DNA of 64,000 nucleotides from Volvox africanus (taxonomy: Eukaryota > Chlorophyta > Chlorophyceae > Chlamydomonadales > Volvocaceae): the NCBI GenBank assembly GCA_030268105.1, contig BSDZ01000078.1, forward strand, positions 1,426,001-1,490,000. Reading direction: 5' to 3'. This document shows positions 11,878 through 25,549 of the stretch, piece after piece. The notes under the pieces were generated by a model. That model was not told the DNA's origin. It searched no databases and was given only the letters and a program-made list of their open reading frames with translations. Made by a program: the position numbers and the translations under genes. The number at the start of each line of letters is the position of its first letter. The stretch's first letter is position 1.

Positions 11878-14800
11878 GTGCGTAAGTAGGTAGGTAAATA
11901 GGTAGATAGATAGGTACGTAGGTTGATAGGTCTCTCTGCTGGACACTCCACCCTCGGTCAGCCCGTACCGCCCCGCGTGCTGGGCTTGTGCTTCTAACGC
12001 ATGCCGTACGTGTGTCTGTCATGGCTACCCTACTCTACTGCGGGGTTTTGGCTTCACAGGTCCGCTTCCATTTCGAGCGCCAGTGTTTCAGGGTGCTGCC
12101 TCCGGACGAGACCGGGGTGCCTGGAGGGGGGGAGACGTCGCTGCGGGCGCTGCTTATCGCTTTGTCACCGGTGAACGTGATCCTGAGCTTCTTAGCAGGT
12201 AGGTAGGTATCCCGGCGGGGTAAGCGAATACCAGGGGTCCGTCGCCGTCGCGTGGCTCATAAGCTTGATATGGTGGTAAGCGGGCAAGGGGTGGGTGGGG
12301 GATGGAGGTGCAGGGCGGCTATATGGGTGAAGAAAAAAGGGTAAAGGACATCATGTATTGGACATCATGAAGATCGATCGGATAAAAGGTGAATCGGGAA
12401 TATCATTCACTTTTAGTTTTTCAACATTTGCGAAATGTTCTTTCCTGTTTTTTAAACTTGTATTATCTTCTATTTTATGTTTATGTAGAATGTCCCTGCA
12501 CCGTTTGGGGCTCTGTCTGGGGATATGAAGAGCAGACGACGGAATCGTGGTTGAGTGGGTCCGTACGGCAAGCGGGAGGAAACCGTGCACAACACAGACG
12601 GGGCCGTGTCTGCTATAGGGTTTCTCCGTCCCTTTCACGACTCACGACCCCCCCCCACCCCTTAACCCTAACCCAACCCCGCTTTCCGTTATATTGTTCG
12701 CATTGCCTTTCATCACATCCGCGGCCTCAGCCCGGCTCCGCCTCGCCCCATTTCCTCCACTCCCCGACTCAGTGCTGCTGGAGCGCAGGGTGGTGCTGGT
12801 GAGCCGTCACCTGCGGCTTCCCACTCTGGCTGCGGAGGCGCTGCTTCAGTTGCTGTGGCCCTTCAGGTCGGTCTTGGCTTGGGATGGCCCGGGCCGGGGG
12901 GGCGGGGGTGGCGTCGTTTCCTTTTCACTTTCCTGGGTCAGTTAGCTGTACGATATAAATTCAAGACAAGACATATTTAAAATGAATATTATGATACTTA
13001 TTTAAGACGAAAAGGACAACCGGCATTGACGAAGAAATGATGTAAATAAATTTGTTGGACAATTATTAAAATATTATATACTAATTAAAACTCTGCGTAA
13101 AAGGTTTGAAGATTAATATTTTAATAGAGCCCAACAACCCGTATCTCGCCCCAGATACAAGCATGTCTACGTGCCGCTGGTACCCGCCTCTCTCCTGGAC
13201 TTACTGGAAGCCCCCACGCCCTTCCTGATGGGCCTCGGAGGTTGGGTGGGAACCAGCTTTGCAGCGGAGGTGGCGATCGGAGCCGGCGCCGATGGCCGCG
13301 GCGGCGGTGGTTGGGCTGGCGGTGGCGGCGGCAGCGGCGGCTGCGACGGCCTGGCAGGGGCGGCGGCGGCGGCACGAACACATAACGAGGGCTTGGTGGT
13401 CGTGGATCTCGACAAGTAGGTGGCCGCTGGCAGGGGCCTTACTCTCAGAGCTGCCGCAAAGTGTGTTCCTTCCGGGAATCCCGAAAGGCGTAAACAAAGT
13501 CATCGCTCCCGGTCCCGCTACTTTCCTTTGATGCCTAGGGACTGGGTATACGAATGCGGGGAGTTGCTTCCCTACCTGGAGCACCCGGCGATTGCGCAGC
13601 TGCGGTGTTGTCTGACGGCGCTGCGGAAGGCCTCTGACGACATGGACTGTGGCGGCGGCGGCGGCGGCGGCGGCTTTAGTGACTGGGATGGGGGCTATAG
13701 GAGTAATCGCGGCCGTAGTGGCCGTAGCGGCGGCTGGAACGATCTTGCTTTTTGCGACGGGACCGCCACGGCGACGGTAACGGCGTTGGCGGTGGGGCCT
13801 GCAGTCGACCCCTGGATGCCGTACATTCGTGTTGCTGCAAAAAGAGGTAAGTACATTCAAGGTAGAGCCGGTGATGCGCATCTGCATGTCGTATGCCCCC
13901 GTACGGAATACCCTGCTCGTATTAAGCTGATCTTATAGCTGGTCTCGAAACGTAAATATATATCACTCCATGCACCTGCGTCCCTGCGGAGTGCTACTCG
14001 TCCTGCTGCCTATACTGCTACTGGTGCTGACTTAAATAATTGATGGCTGAAACTCCATCACCTCCGATTTAAGAAAATATGTTTTTATAAACCCTTCGTT
14101 TCGCATTGAATTGCGATCCGCAATCCGCACAGGTTGGGCCCCCAGCCACGATGCGCTGGTGCGGCGTCTGTTCCTCCGCCTCTTCTCCTGCTTACTGCGG
14201 GTGAGGCCAGCGCGGATTCCTCCCAAAACTTCCCGACATCTTCCCCACGTGTTCATATTTTCACAGAGCTTACAAAGCTCAGAAGGCGCCCTTCCAAAGT
14301 CACCTCCCCCTCTCGCTTCTTAAGCTACGGGTCGCGCGTCAAGAAGGGGAGGGAGGGAAGGGATGGCCCATCGCCGTTGTGAGACCCGAATGTGCGACCC
14401 TCTCGCGCTCTTTCGCCCCTTCCCTGCTGAGCTGGGTCGGGTTGGGTCGGGTCGAATGGGGTACGGGTTGGGTCGGGTCGAGGATTGGCAGTTGTCAGCT
14501 CGTCCCCCATCCTGGTTACGGAATTCTTTTCATCCACCCAGGTGTAATCCTTTATCCCCTCCCATTTACCCTTCCCCATTCAACCAAAAACCAAAACTCA
14601 GGGCTATCACGAATTCCTCCCCGCAGCAGTATCAGCAGCAGCTCAGGGTGCGGAGCGCAGCAGCGGAGGCGGAGGCGGTGGTGGCAGTAGCAACAGCAGC
14701 AGCACCAGGGGCTGCAGCGTATCTGACCCGGGCAGCAGCAGCAACGGAGGCGGAGGCGCAGGCGGCGTTGGCCGTACCACGCGATTCTCCCCGTCATCGT

Positions 14801-17800
14801 CTTCGATGTCCTGGGCCTTCCAGGTGGAGGGATTCCTGTTTAGGCATTGCCAGACCCACGGGTATGTGGCTGGGGGTTGGATGAGGACTTTGACGTCGTT
14901 TTTAGGCGTCCTTAAGTAAATATTTACACATATATTTAATATATACTTCCTGACGGTAAATTTATTGTTTTGTATGTATACTATATTTTTCACAACAAAA
15001 ATTGTCTAATGCGATATCTTTATTTTGCATTTACATTCCTTCCTCCCTGCCCCTCCCCACCCGTAAGCCCAGGCAACGAGCTCGGCCATTGCCGGCCCAG
15101 CTCGTACAGACGCAAGGCTTTTACTTGTTGATCGACGAGTACGGTGGAAGGGATCCCTACGGGTGGTATCGTACAGCGTGTACGGCCTGCAGGTAAGGGT
15201 GCGCTGCTGTCTGCCCCTGGCCAGGGGCCCATACGGAATTCTCGTCGTCTTTTCTACACGGCGTGCGGTATCTTTCCCTTCCCTCCTTCAGCAAAGAAAT
15301 ACTGAGCAGCGCAGCTTGACCCTCGCCTTCGTTACGGCACTGTGGCAACAGCATTTCATTTATTCACTATTAGCGTCACTTTAACGTCTTCATCAATATT
15401 TATTAGTATCACTATTCTTATCATCATATTCTATTGTATTAAAATTAGTATTACTATTGTCATTGTAATTTTATTTATATTAGTTATGTCATTGTTATTC
15501 TTATTATTTTATATTTATTTTATAATTATGTTAATCGTTGTACCTGTTAAATTCTTCATGTAGATGAAGTTCCCCCAAACGCGCACAGGGAAGGACTGGA
15601 GGAGTTGGCGGCCGCAGTATCGGCAGAGCAGGACTACCCGGACACCAAACGACAACAACAGCAGCGGCAGCAGCGGCGGAAGCAGCGGCTGCGGCGAGCT
15701 CCAGGGAAGGGGGAATCTCAGGATGACGGGCTTCGAGACGGGTGGAAGGAAAACGACGATGACGGCGCTAGCGATGGCGGCGGCGGCGGCGGCGGATTTG
15801 AAACCGCTGGTGCGGCCGACGGACGGAATGACGGGTGTTCAACCGGCGCCTGGAAGGCAGCGGCGGCGGCGGCGGCCGAGCCGCAAGTCATCATCATCAT
15901 AGGGGCTCCTGCTGAAGATGAGGACGATGGCGGTGCTGGCAGCGCTGCCAATGAGTCGGCGGCGCGACATGTCCAGTCGTACTGCAAGCCGTGCCCGCTG
16001 CTACAGCGGCGGAAAGCGCCTGTGTATAGGTGGGTATTCGCGTACGGTACGTATTGGGGCCGAGAAAGACAGTTGGAGATAACACGGGGCTTATCACGTG
16101 CTGTACCCACCGTACTATCGTACTCTTCCTCCCTTCAAAACATGGATGAGATTTAAAGCATACCTTATCAAGCGCAGGTCATTGTGCATTAACCGTTACC
16201 GTTGCGTCCGTGTATGTTCCGTGTACGGAGATTCGCCAACTTTTAGAAATTCGTATTATTTCTTCAGGATCTTCCCATCGTTGCACGTCAGCGATCTGCA
16301 ATACAGCAGCATCAATTTCGCCGCTGACGCAGTCGCTGTCACCTCCACCTCCACTCCCACTGCCGCTACGGCCGTTACAGCCGCGGCGGCAGCGGGCGTC
16401 GCGTCATGGCAATGGAACGCCCTGGACCAGCCTCCCTCGAGCGATACTGCTGCAAACCGCACTCCTCGCGACGATGCCATCGCCACCGGTGCCGGTGCCG
16501 CTACCACCGCTGGCGGCGGTGGTGAGGTGGGATCTGCCAGCGCCGATATCAGCGTCAGCAGTAGTGGCGCGGCGGGTGGTCTTTCATCCTGGAAACTGCC
16601 CCTAACGGTCAACCGCCGCAACCGATCACTTAGCGGAAGTCTCAGCGGTGACATGGTGGGTGGTTAGACGGATAGGAAAGGCACCGGGCCCGGCCACGGC
16701 AGCCGATGGGACACAGGAGGAGGGGGGGAATCATGATAAACAACGGACCCACGGGTCAACATGAACATGAACACAAGGCGCGATGAAAGAGGCGGGAATT
16801 ATGATGAAAACAGTCCCATGGATTAAAAGATCCTATGGGTGAGAGTTAGTGGCTGGAAGCTGCTAATTTCCTATATAGTTGATATAGAAACTGAGGAGTT
16901 CTCAGGGCCCACAAATACCCGTTGACCTATCTGGCCGCTACCAACTCGATCATAAAATCATAAACTTTGTCTCTTTAACTCCGCCACACAATCGCGGCCA
17001 GCCATACTATATGGCAGCGTCTACAGCGGTATCACGTCTCGTTTATTCGTCTTCCCCCATCCCCACCTCCTTTTTCCCCCCTCCCTGGACTTCCCGCCTG
17101 AACCCCCACGAACCCTGAACCCCTCCGCGCCATATGATCCGCATGCAGGCTCCCTCTCTGGTGGGGGTAGGGGTAGGGGAGGCCATTTCGGGTAAGCCAC
17201 GTTACCGCATCTCCTCGTGCGAGGTATCAACATCCGCCGCCGCCGCCACCACCACGACCGCTTGCACTGCCGCCGTCAGCACCCCGACAGCCACCACCAC
17301 CACTACCACTGGCGGCGGCGGCAGCGGCCGTGGCGGCGGCATGCATCCCAGCCAAATGCCCGCCTCCTCGCCAGCCATCAGCGAAATGCCCTCGGCTCGT
17401 AAATCCGCCGCCGCCGCCGTCGTAGCGGAGGCTAGTTCCATCTCAGTGTCCTTCACGAATAGGTGGACCTCACTGTCACATACCCTGCGAGTTGGCAGGA
17501 AGGGAACTCCTCCCGTCACGACGCTAGCGGCGGCATCGCTGCCAGCGGCGGCGGTGCCCCGAGCGAGCTCACTGACGACGGCGACCGGCGGCGCCGCCAG
17601 CACGACCTCCGCACCGCCTGCAAGTCAAGGGCAGGGGATGGGACCCAATGGTAATGGCCCATACCATAAAGGCTCTAACGACCACAACCGCCATAATGAA
17701 TATGAGGTAATGAGCGTGGCAGAACAGGAGCTTGTACGGCTGCAGATTGCCGCGCTGACTCAGCTGCTTAGTTGGGGTGAGGTGGTGCCGCCGCTGCTGC

Positions 17801-20800
17801 CGTCAACGCCAACGCCACAGCAGCAGCAGCAGAACGAGGTCAGCTGTGGAAAGACGGCGGTGGCGGCGGCGGGAACAGCGGCAGCGGTAGCAGCCACATC
17901 GAGCGGAGCCTCGACGTTGGCAGCGGCGGAACTGAGCTCCAGATTTGGCGGCGTTCCTGGTGAGGCGGAAGTGGAGCGGCTGAGGACCCTGCTGTGCCTG
18001 CAGGTACGGGGCCCTGACGGGGATACTGCCCGTGATATGAAGTTGGGTGCATTCCTCCGTGGACCGTCCGACCCATGGGTCACCGCGGGAAAAAAGCAGA
18101 GTAGGAAGCTTTACACTAGCATACTCCTTTCTGTACTGAACCGCTACCACGACCGTATGCCCCGTATGTCGTCATGTGCGAACGGGTTTCTGTGACCCGA
18201 TCCATTATCGTTCCACCTTGGGAATGGGGTGGCAGTGGTGGGGGTAGTGGGGGTAGGGGTAGGAGTGTGTGTGGTGGTGAGGGGCGGAGTTGATGGTGGG
18301 GTTGGCTATTGTTACCCGATGGTGGTAAGATCCAAGATGGTGGTGGTGGTGATTGTCTACACGCCTGTTCACCGCGGATGCTTGTTTGGATTAATTTGCT
18401 GCTACTGCTACTGCCATTTTAATTGATGGTGGTGATGGTGATGGTGATGGTGATGGTGATGGTGATGGTGATGGTGATGGTGATGGTGATGGTGGCAATC
18501 ATGTAGGTTGGCAGCAACGGAGGCATTCTCATAGATTACCTACAGAAGGAGGCGGCGACTTCGGAAGCGCGCCGCCAGGCAGTCGCCGCAGCCGCCAATG
18601 ACGGCGCCATCACTGGCGCAAACGCGGTGACCTCTTCCATACCGATGCCGTCTAACGGCAGAATCGGCGCAGCTTTTGCTAGCGGCGGCGGCGGCAGCGG
18701 AGGCCGCAGTTTGCATCCCGTCGCCTTCAGCGTGCTGGCGGATGCCTTTGACGCAATCGTCAATGCCGCCGTACAGCAACAGGTCTTTGCCGTACTTACA
18801 GCGACGTTGGAGCTCTCCATGAAGTTGTACACCTCTGCGGGTGGGTATGTTGCCGCCGTAAGTCACTGTTTTACGACTGCCGTACCTTTTACGGTCTCTG
18901 GTTTCTCCAGCTTTTTTCTCCAGCTCTCGGATACGTCTTCATTGCACTTTGCACTGGTTTAAGGTTCTTAGGACCCCAAATCCGGCTTAGACGGAACCCC
19001 AAACACACACAGCATACACATGCATACACCACCTACCTCACATAATGAGCTAAAACCCGCTCATTGGATCCTGATGACAGGTTCCGGATCTGCCGTACGG
19101 CTACTCCATGCACTGTCCTCCAATCCATACCTCTACACCTGCTACATTTGGGGCGGGCTTCTCTCACATCAGCTGCGCAGTGCAGCAGCGGGAGAGGCGG
19201 CCACTACCGCGACCGCTTCCACGCCGTCACGTGGCAGCGGTGGAGTGCGTGTGGCGGCACTGTCTCCGTCGCCGCTGTCACCGTCGCCGCCGCCGCCGCA
19301 GCCGCCGCTGGCGGCTGCGGCGGCGGCGGCAGCAGGGGCTGGTGCAGTCCCAGTCGGAGCTCAAAGGACCCCAGAGGGCCCGGCCGGCGGCGGTGGTGTT
19401 GGCGGAGGTTGCCGTCCGACAACGGCCGTTGTGCCAGCGGAGGCGCTGACTGTGCGACAGCGAGGGAATTTGCAGGTGAAGAATGGCGGCACGGCGGACG
19501 TACAGAGGATTTAAGAGAGGAGACAACGAAACCCGATAAGGTTTTAACGACCGCTGCAGGATGCTACTGGTGCAAGACGTGTGCTTCGCCCGCCACCGCA
19601 GCCCCCACCGCCCATACACATCCCTATATATACATACTTGTATGCTTATATATAAATATGTTTATGTTTTATATTTATAAACGTGGATATATTTATTTTA
19701 TGTTTCTTATACACACGTCAAGTATATATACACATATGCAAGAAGAGGAAGAGTAAAAAGACACATCTAAACAGGTGTTTTCCAACTCCTCATGATTTGG
19801 GCTCTCTCCAGAGAGCGTCACAATAGGAGACCTGAGAAGTTTGCCCCGTGTCCAATATACCACACACCACCACCACCACCACCATCATCACCACCACCAT
19901 CATCACCACCATCATCATCATCATCATCATCATCATCACTATTACCACCACCACCGCAACACCGTAACACCTCCACTGCCTCCCTGGACCGCCTGGATCC
20001 ACTCTGGTGACCAGCAGGTGCTTCATCGCAGTCTCTGCACCCAGGCGACCTGGTTGATGCATCTGGGGGTCGTGGAGGAGGCGGCTTGGCTGCTACTGAT
20101 GCGGCTGGTGGCCGCGTTGAGCGCCGCGAAGAGCGAGTGGCTGCACGGGGTGAGGCCAGGTGAGTGGGTGTGGACGTGCCAAGCGAGGCCAGCGGTAAAT
20201 CCGATTCAACGCATCCGGGGAAATTCCTGTGATCCACGGGTCCGTGTTTTCTCCGGACCCGCTACTCCCCAGGTCATCTCCCCCAGCAGCTGCTCAACGT
20301 TCGTTCCGCGCTTCGTCACGCCCGCTGTGAGGCCTCGCTGCAGCAGCAGCCGTTACGACTACATATGCTGGTGAAGGCACTCGGCCATTGCTGCATCGGG
20401 CCCGGCCGTTTGTGGATGGGCTTTGGGATGGGGGCGGGCTGGGGACAACCCTCCAGTCCACCCCACTGCTGGCCGCTTAAAGCCGGCCGAAGAACCCAAC
20501 CTCTCGGCGTTTATTGGGCGTCGCCGTCCACACCGCCTAAACGTGGAAATTATCATTCTCGGCTCAAGCCGTCTGGACAGCCAATGCTGCGGCAGCAGCA
20601 GCAGCAAGAACATAAGGAACAGGCGCAGGATGAGCAGCAGCAGCAAAAGCAACAGACATGTCAGCTGCGAGTGTTGTCGCCGCCGCTGCCACCACCACAG
20701 CAGCAGCAGCAGGCATCATTGGCGGGCCGAGGCCGCTCGTTGCGGCTGTCCCTTGACATCCCTTTTAATAGTGGACGAGCTGACTGTCGTGCCGAGGGAG

Positions 20801-21829
20801 AATACACTGACCCACGGGTCGCTCGCCTCATTTCAACGCCAACGGCGACGACGGCGCGCCATGCTGGCGGCAGCGCCGGTAACGCCAGCGTCAGAGCTGC
20901 TTCTGGGCAGTCCCCGGAATCATTCCCTGCCACGCCGACGGCTTTCCGCGCGTCTTTCACCTCCGCCGCCGGCATCAATGCTGTCGGCGGCGGGGCCGTC
21001 ATAGAGCCCGTTATTAAACGCGAACGACGCGCCGCCAATACCAACACGGGCGGCCCACTGAGTCCCACCTCATCAACTGCAAATAAGGGTAGCTTCAGAT
21101 ATGCCAGCGCCGGCGCCGCCAGCAGCGGCGGTTCTGCTGGCAACGGGTACAGCGTAAAGTACGAGCGGCACCTGGCGGCGGCAGCAGTGGCAGCTGCGGC
21201 GGCAGCGGCCGCCGCGTTGCCATGTCGGGCCCGGTTGGCGAGTCCTGGGAGCCTGTGGACGGGCTCTCAGTATCATCAGCAGCAGCAGCAGCAGCCACAA
21301 CAGGTAGCAATGCACTACCGGGGCAGGGCCAGGGAGGTTTGGTTTGTTGTCTGCAAGGCAAGGTATTGTTTAGGAATAATGTGATTACCTGGGCGATGGC
21401 AATGTTCCTCCATATTCCTGACTTTCTCCGACTTCTCCAATTTCCCAAAAGTTCCCAAAATCTCTATTCCGAAAACCAGTTTTTTGTCGGGGCCCCAGAC
21501 GACCTATCCCCGGGCTCTCACTGCTGTTTCACCACCCTTCTTGTTGTCGCTCGTATCTCTCTCTCCACCCTCCTCGTGGCCTGTCTGTCCGTCCGTTTAC
21601 CTGTCTGTCTGCCTGTCTGCCGGCCTGACGGTTATTTCAAATTATATAAAAAATGAATAGGAGGGAACCCGATCTGCCTTGGTCCGCTAGGCAGGCAGTC
21701 GCCCCAACCCCGCTAGCCGCTGTTCGGTGGCACTGGGCAGTGGTCGACCCATCGTGGCGCTGGCGGCGGCCGGGGGGTTGGTCCTAGCGGCACCTCAAGA
21801 GCCCGCCTGCTTTGTGCTGAGCTGCCAAC

Positions 21830-21862
<33 letters not shown>

Positions 21863-24800
21863 TTGTATACGTGTGCATGAGTAACAAATAAATAATAAAA
21901 TGAATACCCATTATGATAAATTAATTAATGATAAATAAGCAAATAAACAGGTGTATGTAACAAATGAATAATAACTGTGTACGTGCGTGATATGTTTGTG
22001 CGTGTGTGTGTATGTGTGTCGTGGGGCAGGGGGGTGTTATTAAAAAGGGTAGGGGGCAGTCCTCGTAAAACACATATGCATGAAGGGGCCCCCATCAGCA
22101 TGTGTATGTGCGGGAGAGATGGCCAGCACCTGAGATTGAGGAAATAGCGCACGGAAGCGAGTGCCCGCGTGTCATATCTCACTCGGTCCGGGGTTCCCCC
22201 TCCCCCTCCCCCTCCCCCTCCCCCTCCCCCCAATCTGCCACACCCTCTCACGTTCCACCCTCAGGACGGCAGCCTCCGCGTCACCGCCAAACTGCCCCTC
22301 TCGCATCTGGACGCCGCCTACGCCGACAAACTGGCCATCTCACCCGATGGCGGCACCGCTGCCTTATCGGTGGCGCCGCTGACGATGCCGCCGCGGACAC
22401 CGTTGCCGACACCGCCGCGACTCCAGCCGCAGCCAGTGCAGCAGCACCGGCCATCACCTGCGTGTAGTGAGCCTCGCCAGGTTGGCGCCGGCGCCTTGCC
22501 GGCGGCAGCAACCGCGGCGGCGGCAGCGGCGGCGGCACCTGACACCATTCGGTCCCGGGTTCTGGCAGTGGTGGATGTGAGGGCCGGGCGCATCGTTCGG
22601 GAGCTACAGCCGGGTGAGAGGACAGCCGTCGATTGATTGACTGATTGAGAGAACATCGGAAAAGCACGTGAACACCCCATTAACCCTTTACTATAGCACT
22701 TGACCCTTTCCTCATGACCGTTGCAAATTAACCCATCGCACTAAATTTTACTGACTTCACTAAATCTCAAATGCTAACTGCTAATTGCTAATTGCTAATT
22801 GCAAACTGCTAACCGGCCTGGTGACCCGTTCCTCAGCCTCCCACAGCCGCATCAACGCCTTGGTCCTCAGCCCCACCGCCAACCTCCTCGCAAGTGGCTG
22901 CGCAGCTTCCTGGGCGCGACTGTGGGACGCCCGACTGTCCCGCGGTGGTGGCGGCGGCGGTGGCGACGGTGGAGGTGGCGGAGGTGGCGGGCGCTGCGCC
23001 CCCGTGGTGTCATTAGCCACGCGCCAGGGCGGTGTGTCAGCGCTGCTTCTAGACAGCTGCCGGCTGCGGCTGTACACAGGTGGACGAGACGGTACGGCGG
23101 CAGAGTGGGACCTTCGTAAGGTACGGCAAGGTACAGTTCAGTACGGAAGTTGGTTCGGTTGTTAGGCAATTTGCAACTCGTTCTCAGACGATGCGACATC
23201 TCGCAACCTCTCACCGGGTCCGGGACCCGAACCCTGTCCACCTTGCTCACCCACCGACGATGCCCCTTTCCTATCCTCCGTCAAACCTCGAGCCCCCTGT
23301 GCGGCTCCACACCTACGGCGCCGTTTGCTGCTCACCTCCCGCCTGACGATGGCGCCTCTGCCCTTTTCCGCCCACCGCCTATCCGAATCGCTCCCCCGCT
23401 CTCGCTTCTGCCTCACGACCTCCATGACGGTGACGTACACCCTACATAGCCCACCTGCCCGGTGGTGGTGTACGGCGGCCACAACGGTTGGGTCACCTCG
23501 CTGGAGCTTCTGACGCCATCAACCACCTTAACCGAGAACCGGCATGTCGAGCGCTGCTGGGGGACTGTTGGAGAAATCTCCACCACCACCGCCGCCGCTG
23601 CAGCCGTCGCCACCGCCTCCACCGCCGCAGCCACAGGCACTTGTGCATCCCCTCACGGCCACGACGATATCAACCTGCTGAGAGCGCTGGACCCTCTGAC
23701 CTACCCAGTAGAAAACTGGCGCACGCCGCGTCGCGTCGCTCAACGACCCATGGGTTCGTGCATTGACTTGTACGATGTTGTGCTCAGTTGGCCGTCGCCG
23801 TACCTGGTGACTGGAAGCACTGACTGGACGGTACGGATTTGGAGCCCGCCTGCTGCGGTAGTGGCTGCCGACGGTGCCGCCGGCGCCGCCGGCGTCAACT
23901 GTTCCTCCGCCCCTGCAGCAGTGGCGGATACGGCGGAACGTTCCGCTGTCCCAACCCCCGGAGTGGCAGCACGGCCAAGGCACGGCAGGACCCGGTCCAG
24001 GTTGGGTGATGGAGATGCCGGGTGGCGTGGTGATGATTTTAGCAACGTCGATGATACAGATACTGGTGTTGGTGTTGGTGTTGGTGTTGGCGGTGCTGGT
24101 AATGGTAATGGTAATGGTGAAGGTGGTGCATGGTGGTCAACAGAGGAAGGCAACAGACGGAACCGTGGGTCATCCCGGCTATCCCCGCCATCCCTATCCT
24201 CGCCATTCACTGGCTGGGCGCCGGGTGCCGGTGGCGCCGGCAGCTGCCGCGGGGGTGGCAGTGACGGGGGCTGTGGCGCTGACCATGGTGACGGCGGCGG
24301 TGGCGACAATGATATTGAGGTCCTGGATTCATCAGATGATGTCTGCGGCCAAAGCGGTGGTCACAACAGTGATACCCGCATGGATGGCGGTGGTGGTCCT
24401 GGTGGAGGCAGCGCTGGTGGTGGTGGTGATGGCGGAGGCAGGAGTGGTGTAAAGCCACCCCAACCAGCGTCATCTCCTAGCTGGCGTATGGCCTCTCCTT
24501 CCCCCTCCTCCACCTCCACCTCCACCTCCACCTCCACCTCCCCGGCTCCGTCCACCCCAACCTCTACCTCGTCCTCCTGGCAGCAGCAGCGGCAGCAGGA
24601 CGTCCGCTACTGCCGGAAGCCGAGGTCAGTTCTGATGGGACACGGTGGAGCGATTACGGCGCTGTACGTTGATAAGGTGGGTAAGCCAGAGCGCGAACAG
24701 CTCAGCGAGCAGATCCCCCAATAAGCAAGTCAGCTCAGCGAGCAGATTCTCATTTCCAATGCAGTTAGCGACAATGACGGGCGAGGTAGCAGATGGCTGC

Positions 24801-25549
24801 GGGCGGCATGTTAAATTCGAGCGAGGTCAGGACATGCCTGATGAGAATCCCAGTATATAGCATATTTTTATCAATAAATTATGGCATTCATATATTAATA
24901 TTTATAGCATATATAAAAGTATGCTTAACATATTCCTATTTCCTACTGCTGGCAGAGCGCAGGCGTTGGCGCAGGCCGCTGTGGTGATGCCGCCGCTTCC
25001 ACCGCTACCACCCCTGCCACCATCTACACGGGCGCCAAGGATGGCAGCGTCGGCGCATGGACTGCGGATGGGCACTGCGAGCAGCTATTCCCCGCCCACA
25101 GGGGTGCCGTTACGCTGCTGGCGACCGTGCCATCACCGGCATCTTCATCGCTGACCTCGAACAATTTCGCCGTACCTACTTCCCCACATCCACATCCACA
25201 TGGTAAATCCTCGCATCACAACAACAACAACAACCATTTTCACATCGACGAAATGAGCACTGATGTTAAGCTGCGAAGGCCAGCGGGAACACAACCAGCG
25301 GGGGGTTGTGCTCCGAAACCTGACCAGGCGGTGCCGTTGGAGAGGTTGCTGGTCACGTCCGGCGCTGAAGGCTCAGCGGGTTTGTGGGCCCTGACCCATG
25401 GGTCACTAGGTTACTCTCCCCTCCTGGACCGCAATGAGACGGGGTCACTTGCCCGGGTGGCTGCATGGGACGCAGCACGCGGGGTGTTGCTGCAGGGGGA
25501 TGAATGCGGCGTTGTGAGGGCGTGGGTGCCAGGGGAGAGGAGAGCATGA
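9667..25549 (+). CDS. DENN-domain/WD40 Rab exchange factor, SCD1/DENND3-like, about 23 exons
   Basis: DENN proteins load GTP on Rab GTPases; plant SCD1 works at the plasma membrane and cell plate in exocytosis and cytokinesis. Phase-checked exons: 9667-9885, 10034-10139, 10579-10733, 11227-11337, 12060-12198, 12773-12866, 13155-13415, 13539-13846, 14133-14200, 14602-14823, 15068-15192, 15589-16029, 16268-16655, 17149-18003, 18507-18840, 19081-19475, 20018-20149, then a low-complexity region about 20290-21303, about 21700-21831, 22265-22613, 22837-23120, 23450-24676, 24956-25549. The N-terminus carries F-E-G-F-A-V-C-G-L; uDENN gives V-L-T-D-G...L-Y-V-T-C; cDENN gives L-L-E-R-R-V-V-L-V-S, Y-V-P-L-V-P and A-P-T-P-F-L-M-G; dDENN gives L-V-Q-T-Q-G-F. 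C-terminal WD40 units include S-T-D-W-T-V-R-I-W and Y-T-G-A-K-D-G-S-V-G-A-W. Length is roughly 2,600 residues against about 1,200 in plant SCD1, the excess being Gly, Ala, Gln and Ser runs. The frame between 20.3 and 21.8 kb is unresolved. Confidence 0.85.
11704..11715. repeat. 12-bp palindrome copy, GT centre
   Basis: Exact GACCCGTGGGTC in the intron between the fourth and fifth exons of the DENN/WD40 gene. Confidence 0.9.
11831..11940. repeat. (GATA)n microsatellite with GTAG-type decay
   Basis: About eleven GATA units at 11833-11876, followed by degenerate GTAGGTA/GATAGGT units. Located in an intron of the DENN/WD40 gene. Confidence 0.95.
16746..16757. repeat. 12-bp palindrome copy, AC centre
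   Basis: Exact GACCCACGGGTC in an intron of the DENN/WD40 gene (16656-17148). Confidence 0.9.
18070..18081. repeat. 12-bp palindrome copy, AT centre
   Basis: Exact, fully self-complementary GACCCATGGGTC about 65 bases downstream of the donor at 18003 in the DENN/WD40 gene. Confidence 0.9.
18424..18494. repeat. (GGTGAT)n repeat
   Basis: About eleven GGTGAT units in an intron, ending some twelve bases before the acceptor at 18506 of the DENN/WD40 gene. Confidence 0.95.
19864..19951. repeat. (CAC/CAT)n trinucleotide repeat
   Basis: Interspersed CAC and CAT triplets in an intron of the DENN/WD40 gene; poly-His and poly-Met/Val frames through it are artefacts. Confidence 0.95.
20809..20820. repeat. 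12-bp palindrome copy, AC centre
   Basis: Exact GACCCACGGGTC in the unresolved low-complexity part of the DENN/WD40 gene; the long frame reads it T-D-P-R-V. Confidence 0.9.
21832..21861. repeat. (GT)n dinucleotide repeat
   Basis: Fourteen or so GT units starting exactly at the donor that follows the C-Q-Q codons of the first WD40 exon. Confidence 0.95.
22195..22232. repeat. (CCCCCT)n pyrimidine tract
   Basis: Five to six CCCCCT units in the intron just upstream of the acceptor at 22264. Confidence 0.9.
25393..25404. repeat. 12-bp palindrome copy, AT centre
   Basis: Exact GACCCATGGGTC inside the last exon of the DENN/WD40 gene, translated L-T-H-G-S within a WD40 unit. Confidence 0.9.
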
